This document shows, piece after piece, positions 26,334 to 34,151 of a stretch of 64,000 bases of DNA. The stretch's first letter is position 1. Each line of letters starts with the position of its first letter. Origin of the DNA: Mycolicibacterium helvum (GTDB lineage: Bacteria; Actinomycetota; Actinomycetes; Mycobacteriales; Mycobacteriaceae). Made by a program: the position numbers and the translations under genes. Below the pieces are notes generated by a model, which worked only from the letters and a program-made list of their open reading frames with translations, did no database searches and had not been told where the DNA came from. Where the stretch lies: assembly GCF_010731895.1 (NCBI RefSeq), contig NZ_AP022596.1, positions 4,092,001 through 4,156,000 on the forward strand, given 5' to 3'.

Positions 26334-27203
26334 CTATCCCGAAATCCGAATCCCGGGACTGTTGCCCCAGAACAACAGCGTCAGCACCATATCGGCGGCG
26401 ACGACGGTGACGATGCTGGCCCGGATGGCGCGACCTGAGGCTCGCCCGACACCTTCGGGACCGCCGACGGCGTAGTAGCCCTGGTAGCCGTGGATGGCGA
26501 TGATCAGCGTCACGAAGATGACCGCCTTGAGCACCGAGAAGATCACGTCGGAGGGTTGGATGAACGAGTCGAAATAGTGGTAGTAGGTGCCAGATGACTG
26601 CCCGTGCAAGACGTTGACCACCAGCGCGCACGACACGTAGCTCAGCGCCAGCGTCACGACGTAGAGCGGAATGATCGTCAGCATTCCGGCGATCACCCGG
26701 GTGGTCACCACGAACGGGATCGACCGAATCCCCAGCGCTTCCAGCGCATCGATTTCCTCGGAGATCCGCATGGCGCCGATCTCGGCGGTCATCCGGCAGC
26801 CGGCCTGGGCGGCGAAACCGATGCCGGCGATCATCGGCGCCATTTCCCGGGTATTGGCGTACGCGGAGACGAATCCGGTCAGCGGGCCCATCCCGACCAT
26901 GTCCAGGGCGCCATACCCTTCGATGCCCACCGAACCGCCGACTGCCGCGCCCATGAACACCAGTACGCCAATGGTGCCGCCGCCGACGATCAGCGACCCA
27001 TTGCCCCACATCACGTCGACCAACAACACCCCGGTCTGGTTCCGGTAGTGCTTCAGCGTGTGCGGGATCGCGCCGAGCACCTGGGCCAGAAAGCTGACTT
27101 GATGGCCGAGGCGCTGGAACAGGGAGTCGCCGCGGTCGGCGATCCACAGCGGGGCGCGTACGACGCCAGGCATATGTCGAGACGGTGCTGAAATGCGAGC
27201 CAT
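26334..27203 (-). CDS. yrbEB: YrbE/MlaE-family permease subunit B
   Basis: This 289-residue integral membrane protein of the MlaE family has about five or six helices and the conserved IGAMRISEEIDALEALGI segment that contacts the ABC ATPase. With YrbEA it forms the inner-membrane channel of the Mce importer. The ATG at 27203 overlaps the yrbEA stop (TGATG). Confidence 0.93.
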   Translation of the reverse strand: MARISAPSRHMPGVVRAPLWIADRGDSLFQRLGHQVSFLAQVLGAIPHTLKHYRNQTGVLLVDVMWGNGSLIVGGGTIGVLVFMGAAVGGSVGIEGYGALDMVGMGPLTGFVSAYANTREMAPMIAGIGFAAQAGCRMTAEIGAMRISEEIDALEALGIRSIPFVVTTRVIAGMLTIIPLYVVTLALSYVSCALVVNVLHGQSSGTYYHYFDSFIQPSDVIFSVLKAVIFVTLIIAIHGYQGYYAVGGPEGVGRASGRAIRASIVTVVAADMVLTLLFWGNSPGIRISG

Positions 27204-28219
27204 CAGCCCATCCTGAGCGGCATGGACATCGACACGCCCTGAGTGATGATGAGGTTGAGAACGAACACCGCGACCACGCCGATGACGACCGAGGCGTTGA
27301 CCGCGTCGGCCACACCCCGCGCACCGCCGCTGGCTTCGAGGCCGCGCTGGCAGGCCACCAGGATCACAACCACCCCGAAGAGCCAGGTTTTGAGCATGGC
27401 AACCACCACGTCGCTGACGCTGGCGAACGACGCGAACGACGCGATGTAGCTGCCGGGCGTGCCGGACTGGAAGCCGACGTTGATCGCGTACCCCGCCGCC
27501 AGCCCCATGAAGATGATGAATGCGCACAGCACCGGCGCCACGAACACGATCGCTGCCAGTCGCGGGGTGACCAGTCGCTGCACCGGGTCGACGCCCATCA
27601 CGCGCAGTGCGTCGACCTCTTCGCGGATGGTGCGGGCGCCGAGGTCGGTGGCCACGGCTGAACCGGCCGCGCCACCCAGTAACAATGCCGCCACCATCGG
27701 TGCACCCTGCCGGATCACCCCGAGGCCGCCCGCCGCACCCGAGACCGACGAAGCGCCGACCTGTTGAATGAAGTTGCCCACCTGCACCGCCACGATCACC
27801 CCGAACGGGATGGACACCAGCAGTGCCGGGATCGCCGTGACACTGATGATGAACCAGGCCTGGTTGATGGTGTCTCGCCATGGGTGGCGCAGCCGGGCCA
27901 GGTCCGCGATCAGGAAGCCGAACGCCTGTCCGCCCAGGCTGAAGAAGCGGCCCAGCGTCTGCAATGACGAATCCATTTGAAGCAGCACATGCCTAAGCGG
28001 TCTGCTCAGGATCGTGATGACCTCGCGGCCGGTCGATACCTCCGCGACCGGCTCGACCGCGTCCTGCGTGGCGGGCGTCGCCGGCGCGGCCGAAGTATCA
28101 GGGGAGACGGTGTCGCCGTCGGTGGTGGAGTTCGGGCCGACATCGACGCAGGCAATTTCGATGTCTTCTGGCTCGGTCGCTGCTTGGGCCGCCGTCGCGT
28201 CATGGACACCTGCGGTCAA
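27203..28219 (-). CDS. yrbEA: YrbE/MlaE-family permease subunit A with N-terminal extension
   Basis: This 338-residue MlaE-family permease has the conserved LGARTIREEVDALRVMGVDP coupling segment and several membrane helices. The first about 70 residues are an acidic Ala/Thr/Pro-rich extension not found in the core family (about 265-290 residues). The TTG at 28219 is supported by AAGGAGGTG seven bases upstream. It is the first gene of the mce operon; the 5' region holds a direct repeat that may bind a regulator. Confidence 0.9.
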   Translation of the reverse strand: MTAGVHDATAAQAATEPEDIEIACVDVGPNSTTDGDTVSPDTSAAPATPATQDAVEPVAEVSTGREVITILSRPLRHVLLQMDSSLQTLGRFFSLGGQAFGFLIADLARLRHPWRDTINQAWFIISVTAIPALLVSIPFGVIVAVQVGNFIQQVGASSVSGAAGGLGVIRQGAPMVAALLLGGAAGSAVATDLGARTIREEVDALRVMGVDPVQRLVTPRLAAIVFVAPVLCAFIIFMGLAAGYAINVGFQSGTPGSYIASFASFASVSDVVVAMLKTWLFGVVVILVACQRGLEASGGARGVADAVNASVVIGVVAVFVLNLIITQGVSMSMPLRMG

Positions 28220-28832
28220 CGGCGGGCACCTCCTTAATTGCTGGCAAAACTACTTCCCCCCAGCAAAGTTCGAGCGTGGTTGTCGTGCGTTCACCAGCGG
28301 TACGGGTACGTGCGTTGTACCAGCGGCGGCGTGCGTGTGTTCGCGGAAAGAACCTCAGTGTGAGGTACGCCACAATCGAGCGTCAAGCGCTGTTGGTGCT
28401 TGGCTGGGCGGGCCGATGCGAGCGCAGAGTTGCGGCGGGGTCAATAACGTGCGCAGACGGGGGAAATAGCCGTAGATCGTCGTAAGTTCCCTGGATCGGC
28501 GATGCTTCGCGTCGGCGGGCGGGCGTCCGCTCGTCCAGCGCCGGCCTCACATCGTCGCGGACTGCACAGGTAATTGACAGTGTGACCGACCGGCGACGAG
28601 CCGAGGTTTGGCACCGTGGCCGATCGCGACTGCGAGGGCCGAAGCCTGGTCGTAGGTGGGCGCAGTGATTCGGACATCGTCGTGTTCACATTTCGCGCTT
28701 GCCCGGTCGGCATCCGGTTTCGGCAAATACCGCTACGGCGCGGCGCGATTGTCTGTCAGATCGCCAAAGCTCGGCGAAGAACTGGCCGTCTGCACTAGGG
28801 TTCGTGCAAGTTAGACAGACTAGGTGGGGGTC
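28220..28832. promoter_or_regulatory. Long divergent intergenic region between the mce operon and the biosynthetic operon
   Basis: More than 600 bp without a supported gene. It must contain the yrbEA promoter (minus) and the promoter of the ThDP-enzyme operon (plus). Visible elements are an excellent ribosome-binding site before yrbEA and an imperfect direct repeat at 28285-28326. No terminator, RNA motif or gene relic was recognised in the rest. Confidence 0.5.
28285..28326. repeat. Direct repeat upstream of yrbEA
   Basis: GTGCGTT-ca-CCAGCGG (28285-28300) recurs as GTGCGTT-gta-CCAGCGG (28310-28326), 25 bp apart and about 70-110 bp before the yrbEA start. The spacing (about 2.4 helical turns) suits a protein binding two sites. 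Confidence 0.4.
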
Positions 28833-28901
28833 ATGGCGAGCGCTGTTTCTGGGCAGGTGCCGGGGGCGACTGCGCTCGAACGTCATGCCGGTCAGCTCTG
28901 A
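28833..28901 (+). CDS. Possible 22-residue leader peptide upstream of the ThDP enzyme
   Basis: ATG at 28833 has the strong site AGGTGGGGG two bases upstream. It encodes a 22-residue peptide that stops at 28901, overlapping the start of the ThDP-enzyme gene (28885) in another frame. The larger gene has no good ribosome-binding site of its own, so this frame may deliver ribosomes to it by coupling. Peptide function is unknown; it may be only a translational leader. Confidence 0.35.
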   Translation: MASAVSGQVPGATALERHAGQL

Positions 28902-30564
28902 GCGCAACGGCGCAGCGGATGGGCGCAGGCGAGTAGTCGACTACATCGTCGAACACCTGGCGCGGCGCGGCATCCGGCATATGTTCGGTGTGGACGGCGC
29001 CAACATCGAAGACCTCTATGACGCGGCCTACGGCTGCTCCGACGTCACCGCCGTGGTCGCCAAGCATGAGTTCTCCGCAGCGGCCATGGCGGACGCCTAC
29101 AGCCGTGCCGCGGGCGGCATCGGCGTCGTCGTCGCGACATCCGGCGGTGGCGCCCTCAACACCATCCCGGGGCTGGGGGAGTCGTTCGCCAGCCGCGTCC
29201 CGGTCCTGGCGCTCATCGGCCAGCCACCTACGACGACGGACGGCCGCGGGTCATTCCAGGACACCAGCGGTCGCGGCGGCGCCCTGGACGGGGAGGCTTT
29301 GTTCTCGGCGGTGTCCGTTTTCTGCCGGCGGGTGCTGACCCCGGCCGACATCGTGACCGCGTTGCCGCAGGCCCTTGATGCCGCGACAGCCCACGGTGGG
29401 CCCGCGGTGTTGTTGCTGCCCAAGAACATTCAGCAGGCGCTCATTGAGGTGCGGCCGCACGAGGTCACCGAAGGGACGGCGCGCCGGGTCGGGGACCTCG
29501 GCGCGCTGGTCGAGTTGATCCGCAACATCGACGACCCGGTGACGATCATCGCCGGCGACCAGGTCGCTCGCGACGATGCCCGCGCGGAGCTGGAGACGCT
29601 GCGAACGGTTCTGCAGGCGCGCGTCGCCACCGTGCCCGACGCGAAGGACGTGGTCACCGCCGAGGCCGAGCTAGGGGTGACCGGGGTGATGGGGCATCCC
29701 GCGGTGGGTGCCGTGCTGGCCCAGAGCGGGCTGTGCCTGCTGGTGGGCACCCGGCTGCCGCTGATGGCGCGCGCCGGCCTGGAGCAGGAATTGGAATCGC
29801 TGCCGATCGCGTCGGTGGGTTCGGCGCCGCCATATCTACCGGGCACCCACGTGGACAGCGACGATCTGCGCGTGTCGCTGACTCTGCTCGCCGACGGGTT
29901 GGCCGGTTCCACGCAGCGCCGGCCGATCGCGGAACGGGTCGCGCGCGGTGAGCTGACACCCCCGGCGCACGTCGGGGAGGGGGTGCGTTACCGGGAAGCG
30001 ATGCTGACGCTGGACGCGCTGCTGCCGCAGGACAGCGACATCGTTGTCGACGCGGGCAATACCGGCGCAGCCGCCATCCACTGGCTGCCGGCGCGCCGCG
30101 ACGGCCGATTCCTGGTGGCGCTGGGGATGGGCGGCATGGGATACAGCTTCGGCGCCGGCATCGGGATGGCCTTCGCGCGCGAACGTCGTACGGTGGTCAT
30201 CGCTGGAGACGGGGCATTCTTCATGCAGGGCATGGAGATTCACACCGCACTGCACCACCGGCTTCCGATCACCTTCGTGCTGTTCGACAACCATGCACAC
30301 GCGATGTGTGTCACCCGTGAGCAGGTGTTCTTTCGCGATCGCTACAGCTACAACCGGTTCGGCCCCAGCCGGCTCGGCGCCGGCCTGGCCGCCATGTTCC
30401 CGGCATTGCCGTCGATCGAGGTCACCGAGATCGCCGAACTGGCGGTAGCGATCAAGGCCGCGCTGGATGTCGAGGGTCCGTCCGTGGTGGCCGTCGAGTG
30501 CTCAGCCGACGAAATCCCGCCGTTCACAGCCTTCTTGGACGAATCACTACCGAGGGAACACTGA
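28885..30564 (+). CDS. Thiamine-diphosphate enzyme of the acetolactate synthase type
   Basis: This 559-residue protein has the three-domain layout of the acetolactate synthase/benzoylformate decarboxylase superfamily. The catalytic Glu62 lies in AKHEFSAAAMADAY, and the ThDP-Mg motif starts GDG at 441-443 and ends FDN about 28 residues later. Such enzymes decarboxylate 2-oxo acids or join acyl anions to carbonyls. It lacks a regulatory subunit neighbour, so a role in branched-chain amino acid synthesis is unlikely. It opens a nine-gene operon with an ACP, ligase and KAS III-like protein, where it may perform an acyloin-type C-C bond step. The start is ATG at 28885; the next gene overlaps by TGATG. 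Confidence 0.85.
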   Translation: MPVSSERNGAADGRRRVVDYIVEHLARRGIRHMFGVDGANIEDLYDAAYGCSDVTAVVAKHEFSAAAMADAYSRAAGGIGVVVATSGGGALNTIPGLGESFASRVPVLALIGQPPTTTDGRGSFQDTSGRGGALDGEALFSAVSVFCRRVLTPADIVTALPQALDAATAHGGPAVLLLPKNIQQALIEVRPHEVTEGTARRVGDLGALVELIRNIDDPVTIIAGDQVARDDARAELETLRTVLQARVATVPDAKDVVTAEAELGVTGVMGHPAVGAVLAQSGLCLLVGTRLPLMARAGLEQELESLPIASVGSAPPYLPGTHVDSDDLRVSLTLLADGLAGSTQRRPIAERVARGELTPPAHVGEGVRYREAMLTLDALLPQDSDIVVDAGNTGAAAIHWLPARRDGRFLVALGMGGMGYSFGAGIGMAFARERRTVVIAGDGAFFMQGMEIHTALHHRLPITFVLFDNHAHAMCVTREQVFFRDRYSYNRFGPSRLGAGLAAMFPALPSIEVTEIAELAVAIKAALDVEGPSVVAVECSADEIPPFTAFLDESLPREH

Positions 30565-31250
30565 TGACACTGCCCGCACTCGAGGACATCACCGCCCACC
30601 ACAATCAACGGGTCGGGGGCGGCGCCGATCCGATTCCCGGGCTGATGCGCATCGAGACATCGCCCAGGGAGAAGGCCACCCCGATCCTGATGGAGATGAT
30701 CCACGCGGTCTATCCGCATGACGACGTCTTCGGCGAGTTCTGCACCGTCAACGATTTCATCGACTGCCCACCCGACGCGCTGTTCGACTACCTCGCCGAC
30801 ACCCGCTCGCTGGAGGAGTGGACGTACAGCCTGCGCGGGTTCACCCCCACCGATGAAGAGGGGCTCTGGCTGGCCCATGACCGCCTCGGCAGCGAGACCG
30901 AGATCTACACCCGCACCGTCGCCAACCGCGAGGCCCGCACCGTCGACTATCACTGCGCCTGGGACCAGGGCCGGCATCTGTGGATGATCTATCTGATGCG
31001 CGTGGTGGATGCGCAGGTGGTGTTCAACAAGCCGGGATCGGTTGTGCTCTGGACCAACTGCCACCATCCGTTCTACGACGACAATCCGTATCCCGAGACC
31101 GCGCCGCCGGAGCGTCCGGTCTGGGTGGGTGACTTCTGGGAGATGTTCGGCGCGGGCCACGAGCTCGAGCTGAAGAATCTGAAGGCCATTGCCGAGTACC
31201 GGCACCGCAACGGGCTGCCCATCACCCCGGACTGGATGCGAACATCATGA
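30564..31250 (+). CDS. SRPBCC (START-like) fold protein
   Basis: This 228-residue protein has a segment typical of polyketide cyclase/START-like proteins, FIDCPPDALFDYLADTRSLEEW (key residues Cys, Pro and Trp, about 57-79), followed by alternating strands and a long C-terminal helix region. Such proteins bind hydrophobic ligands and can act as cyclases, aromatases or carriers. It is coupled on both sides (TGATG before, ATGA after) to the ThDP enzyme and the KAS III-like gene, so it probably acts on the same acyl intermediate. Specific chemistry is not recognisable. Confidence 0.72.
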   Translation: MTLPALEDITAHHNQRVGGGADPIPGLMRIETSPREKATPILMEMIHAVYPHDDVFGEFCTVNDFIDCPPDALFDYLADTRSLEEWTYSLRGFTPTDEEGLWLAHDRLGSETEIYTRTVANREARTVDYHCAWDQGRHLWMIYLMRVVDAQVVFNKPGSVVLWTNCHHPFYDDNPYPETAPPERPVWVGDFWEMFGAGHELELKNLKAIAEYRHRNGLPITPDWMRTS

Positions 31251-32275
31251 GCCCCGCCCAGCCCGCGGTCAGCCTGATCGACGTCGCCACCTACCTGCCC
31301 GAAAATCGGGTTCCCGCGCAGTGGTACACGCAATTCGGCGACAACGACGATCTGCGTGACAATCCGATGTTCCGACCACCGGACTTCCGTCATCACGCCG
31401 CCGACGACGAATCCAATGTCGACATGATCGAGCGCGCCGTCGCCGAATTGGTGGCCCGCCACGGGGCCGACGTGCTGGGCGAGGTCGACGTCCTGCTCAC
31501 ACACTCTCAACTGCCCGATCTGCCCATCCTCGGGGCAGGCGGCGAGGTCGCCAAGCGCTTGGGGATCAGTCCCGAGTGGATCATCGACGTGCATAACGGC
31601 GGCTGCGCGGCGTTCGTGTTGATGCTCAAACTGGCTCGCCAGCTACTGGTCAGCGGCGCCGGTCGCACCGCGCTGATCGCCGTCGCGCAGAACGCCGCAG
31701 GCAAGATCTTCGAACAAGACCAGGTCCGCAAGCTGGCCCAGGCGTCGGTCCCCGGCGACGGCGCAGCCGTTGGATTGGTCACGCTCTCGGACAACTCGCC
31801 GGTGCTCGACATCGAATGCCGCTACTTCGGCGAGAACGCCACCGACATGACCCTGGCGGCCGATCCAGCGCGGCGGTGGTGGGAGGCCGGCCCGGGACAG
31901 GGCTACGTGGGGTTCAACGAGGGCAAGATCATCAAGGTGCTCGCCCGCGGTAACCGGCAGGTGCCCCAGGTGGTGCGTGCGGTGTGCGACCGCATCGGAG
32001 TGAAGCCGGGCGACCTCGACCTGCTGGTCACCAACCAGCCCAACCGGTTGCTGCTGCGCAACTGGAATGAGGCGCTGGGGATTTCACCCGAACGTCACCG
32101 CGATACCTTCCACGAGTGCGGCAACCTGTTCGCGGTCGCCATCCCGGTCAACTTCGAGGCCGCGATCCGCGATGGCCAGATCGGGGCCGGCGACATCGTC
32201 ATGATGGCCGGGTTCGCGCACGCCGGAGACTTCGCCGGTGCCGCCGCCATCCACTGGGGCGGAACCCGGAAATGA
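31247..32275 (+). CDS. KAS III (FabH)-like thiolase-fold protein with altered catalytic triad
   Basis: This 342-residue protein is of KAS III type. The acyl-accepting cysteine is Cys120 (HNGGCAAF) and the oxyanion Asn is Asn293 (HECGN). The usual catalytic His (PHQAN in FabH) is replaced by Asn263 in VTNQPNRLLL; the 30-residue gap to Asn293 equals that in E. coli FabH (244 to 274). Loss of His argues against ordinary decarboxylative condensation. Related FabH-like enzymes in natural-product clusters can catalyse acyl transfer or non-standard condensations. The gene overlaps the ACP gene by ATGA, so ACP is the likely partner. Confidence 0.85.
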   Translation: MSPAQPAVSLIDVATYLPENRVPAQWYTQFGDNDDLRDNPMFRPPDFRHHAADDESNVDMIERAVAELVARHGADVLGEVDVLLTHSQLPDLPILGAGGEVAKRLGISPEWIIDVHNGGCAAFVLMLKLARQLLVSGAGRTALIAVAQNAAGKIFEQDQVRKLAQASVPGDGAAVGLVTLSDNSPVLDIECRYFGENATDMTLAADPARRWWEAGPGQGYVGFNEGKIIKVLARGNRQVPQVVRAVCDRIGVKPGDLDLLVTNQPNRLLLRNWNEALGISPERHRDTFHECGNLFAVAIPVNFEAAIRDGQIGAGDIVMMAGFAHAGDFAGAAAIHWGGTRK

Positions 32276-32544
32276 CGGCAGCCGGCCGACCGCCGACGAC
32301 GCTGGCCGCGGTCACCCAGGACATCATCGGACTCATCGGATCCGAAACCGACGGCGCCGCCATCGATCTCACGGCGGACTCAGGCCTGCAAGACGCCGGC
32401 CTGGATTCGGCCCGGGTGCTGTCGCTGGTCTTCCGCATCGAAGCCCGCTACGACATCGACTTGGACGCCGAGGACGGTGACGACCTGCGCACCATTGGTG
32501 AGCTGGCTCAGTTGGTACTACGCCGCATTCAGGAGCGCCCGTGA
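32272..32544 (+). CDS. Acyl carrier protein
   Basis: This 90-residue acidic helical protein carries a phosphopantetheine site at Ser46 in AGLDSARVLSLVF, the ACP signature with Ala in place of the usual Leu after Ser. It would carry the acyl group loaded by the adjoining fatty-acyl-AMP ligase. It overlaps the KAS III-like gene (ATGA) and the ligase gene (GTGA), which fixes its start at 32272. Confidence 0.88.
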   Translation: MTAAGRPPTTLAAVTQDIIGLIGSETDGAAIDLTADSGLQDAGLDSARVLSLVFRIEARYDIDLDAEDGDDLRTIGELAQLVLRRIQERP

Positions 32545-34151
32545 ACGGCGCCCCGGCGATCCAGCCCAAGTTCGAGACGCTCACCGAAATGCTCGACAGT
32601 GCAGCGCACAGCGGCCAGAGCCTGTTCTTCGTCGACCGCAACGAGAACGACATCGACGTGTCCTTTGCCCAGATTCGCCGGCACGCCGGCGAACTCGCCG
32701 CCGGCCTGCGCGCCGCCGGTGTGCGCCCCGGCGATCGTGTCGCACTCGTGCTGCCGACCGGGCCGGACTTCGTCGCCAGCTTCTTCGGCGTGCTCTATGC
32801 GGGTGCCATCCCCGTGCCGCTGTACCCACCGGTGCGCCTTGGCAAGCTCGACGAGTATCGCCACCGCACCGCGGCGATGCTGCGGGCAGTTCAGGCGGTC
32901 CTGATCGTCACCGAGGATCGGATCCGTCCGCTACTGGAGTCCGACGAGACTCGCTGTCTTACCGCAGCCGAATTACACGGCAGCGAAAGCGATGAAATCA
33001 GGCTGTCTGCAACTGATCTGGCGTTGGTTCAATTCTCCTCGGGCACCACGCACGATCCCAAGCCTGTCGCCCTCACTCATGGAAACCTGCTGCACAACCT
33101 CGCCGCGATCGCCGACTACTTCGTCCGGGCAGGCATGCCCGAGCAGGTGGGTGTCACGTGGTTGCCGCTGTACCACGATATGGGGCTGATCGGAAACCTG
33201 TTGATGGCGTTCTATCTTCCCCGCCCTTTGGTGTTGCTGCCGCCGGAACTGTTCCTTGCGGTGCCCGCCGCGTGGCTGCGCGCGATCTCGCGACACCGCG
33301 GCACCGTTACCGCGGCACCCAATTTCGCTTTCGGCTTGTGCCTGAAACGGATTCGCGACGAGGACCTGGCCGGTGTCGACCTGAGTTCGTGGCGGTTGTG
33401 CCTGAACGGCGCCGAGTTGACCAGCGCCGAGGTTCAGCGGCGATTCAGCGAGCGCTTCGGGCGCTGGGGATTCGATGCCAGCGCCTTCACTCCGGTCTAT
33501 GGGCTGGCCGAGGCGTCGCTGGCGGTGACCTTCAAGCCGGCCGGCAGCATGTTCGGAGTCTGCGAGCTCGACAACAAGGAGCTGGTGAGCACGGGTCGCC
33601 CGTTGGCAGGGGTCGAGGTCGAAATCCGCGGAGACGATTCGCGTCCCTTGCCCGAGGACCAGGCTGGACACATCTTCGTGCGAGGACCGAGCGTGATGGC
33701 CGGTTACTTCGGCCGCGCCGACCTCACCGGTCAAGTGTTACATGACAGCTGGCTGGATTGCGGTGACCTCGGATTCATCCATGCCGGTGAGCTTTTCGTC
33801 TGCGGGCGCAGCAAGGAGACCGTGATCATCCGCGGGGCGAACCACGCACCCCAGGACTTCGAAGCGGCACTTGACGGGATAGCCGGTGTCCGCACCGGCT
33901 GCGCGGTGGCCGTCGGCTACCTGCCGGTCGACGCCGACGATGAGGCACTGGCCATGCTCGTCGAGACCACCGCTGATGCACCCGACGACTTGGCGGTCGA
34001 CGTGGCAGCACGGGTGCTGGCGCGCACCGGTATTGCCGTCGGGCACGTCGAGCTACTGGCGCCGGGTACGTTGCCTCGGACATCCAGCGGAAAACTCCGC
34101 CGGCTGGAGGCGCGTACCCAGTGGCTGGCGGGAACGCTGTCGTCGTGTTAG
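32541..34151 (+). CDS. Fatty-acyl-AMP ligase (FAAL)
   Basis: This 536-residue ANL enzyme is of the FAAL group, which loads fatty acids onto ACPs rather than CoA. It shows PVPLYPPVR (91-99), P-loop FSSGTTHDPK (165-174), TWLPLYHDMGLIG (206-218), VYGLAEAS and the C-terminal SSGKLRR lysine. After the P-loop the usual PKG is PKP. The GTG at 32541 overlaps the ACP stop (GTGA), strongly suggesting it charges that ACP. Chain length of the substrate is not predictable here. Confidence 0.88.
   Translation: MNGAPAIQPKFETLTEMLDSAAHSGQSLFFVDRNENDIDVSFAQIRRHAGELAAGLRAAGVRPGDRVALVLPTGPDFVASFFGVLYAGAIPVPLYPPVRLGKLDEYRHRTAAMLRAVQAVLIVTEDRIRPLLESDETRCLTAAELHGSESDEIRLSATDLALVQFSSGTTHDPKPVALTHGNLLHNLAAIADYFVRAGMPEQVGVTWLPLYHDMGLIGNLLMAFYLPRPLVLLPPELFLAVPAAWLRAISRHRGTVTAAPNFAFGLCLKRIRDEDLAGVDLSSWRLCLNGAELTSAEVQRRFSERFGRWGFDASAFTPVYGLAEASLAVTFKPAGSMFGVCELDNKELVSTGRPLAGVEVEIRGDDSRPLPEDQAGHIFVRGPSVMAGYFGRADLTGQVLHDSWLDCGDLGFIHAGELFVCGRSKETVIIRGANHAPQDFEAALDGIAGVRTGCAVAVGYLPVDADDEALAMLVETTADAPDDLAVDVAARVLARTGIAVGHVELLAPGTLPRTSSGKLRRLEARTQWLAGTLSSC

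Noticed and set aside
28957..30564. ilvB-type acetolactate synthase of amino acid synthesis
   Set aside because: There is no ilvN or ilvC neighbour and the gene is embedded in a lipid-type biosynthetic operon, so a specialised ThDP role is more likely.
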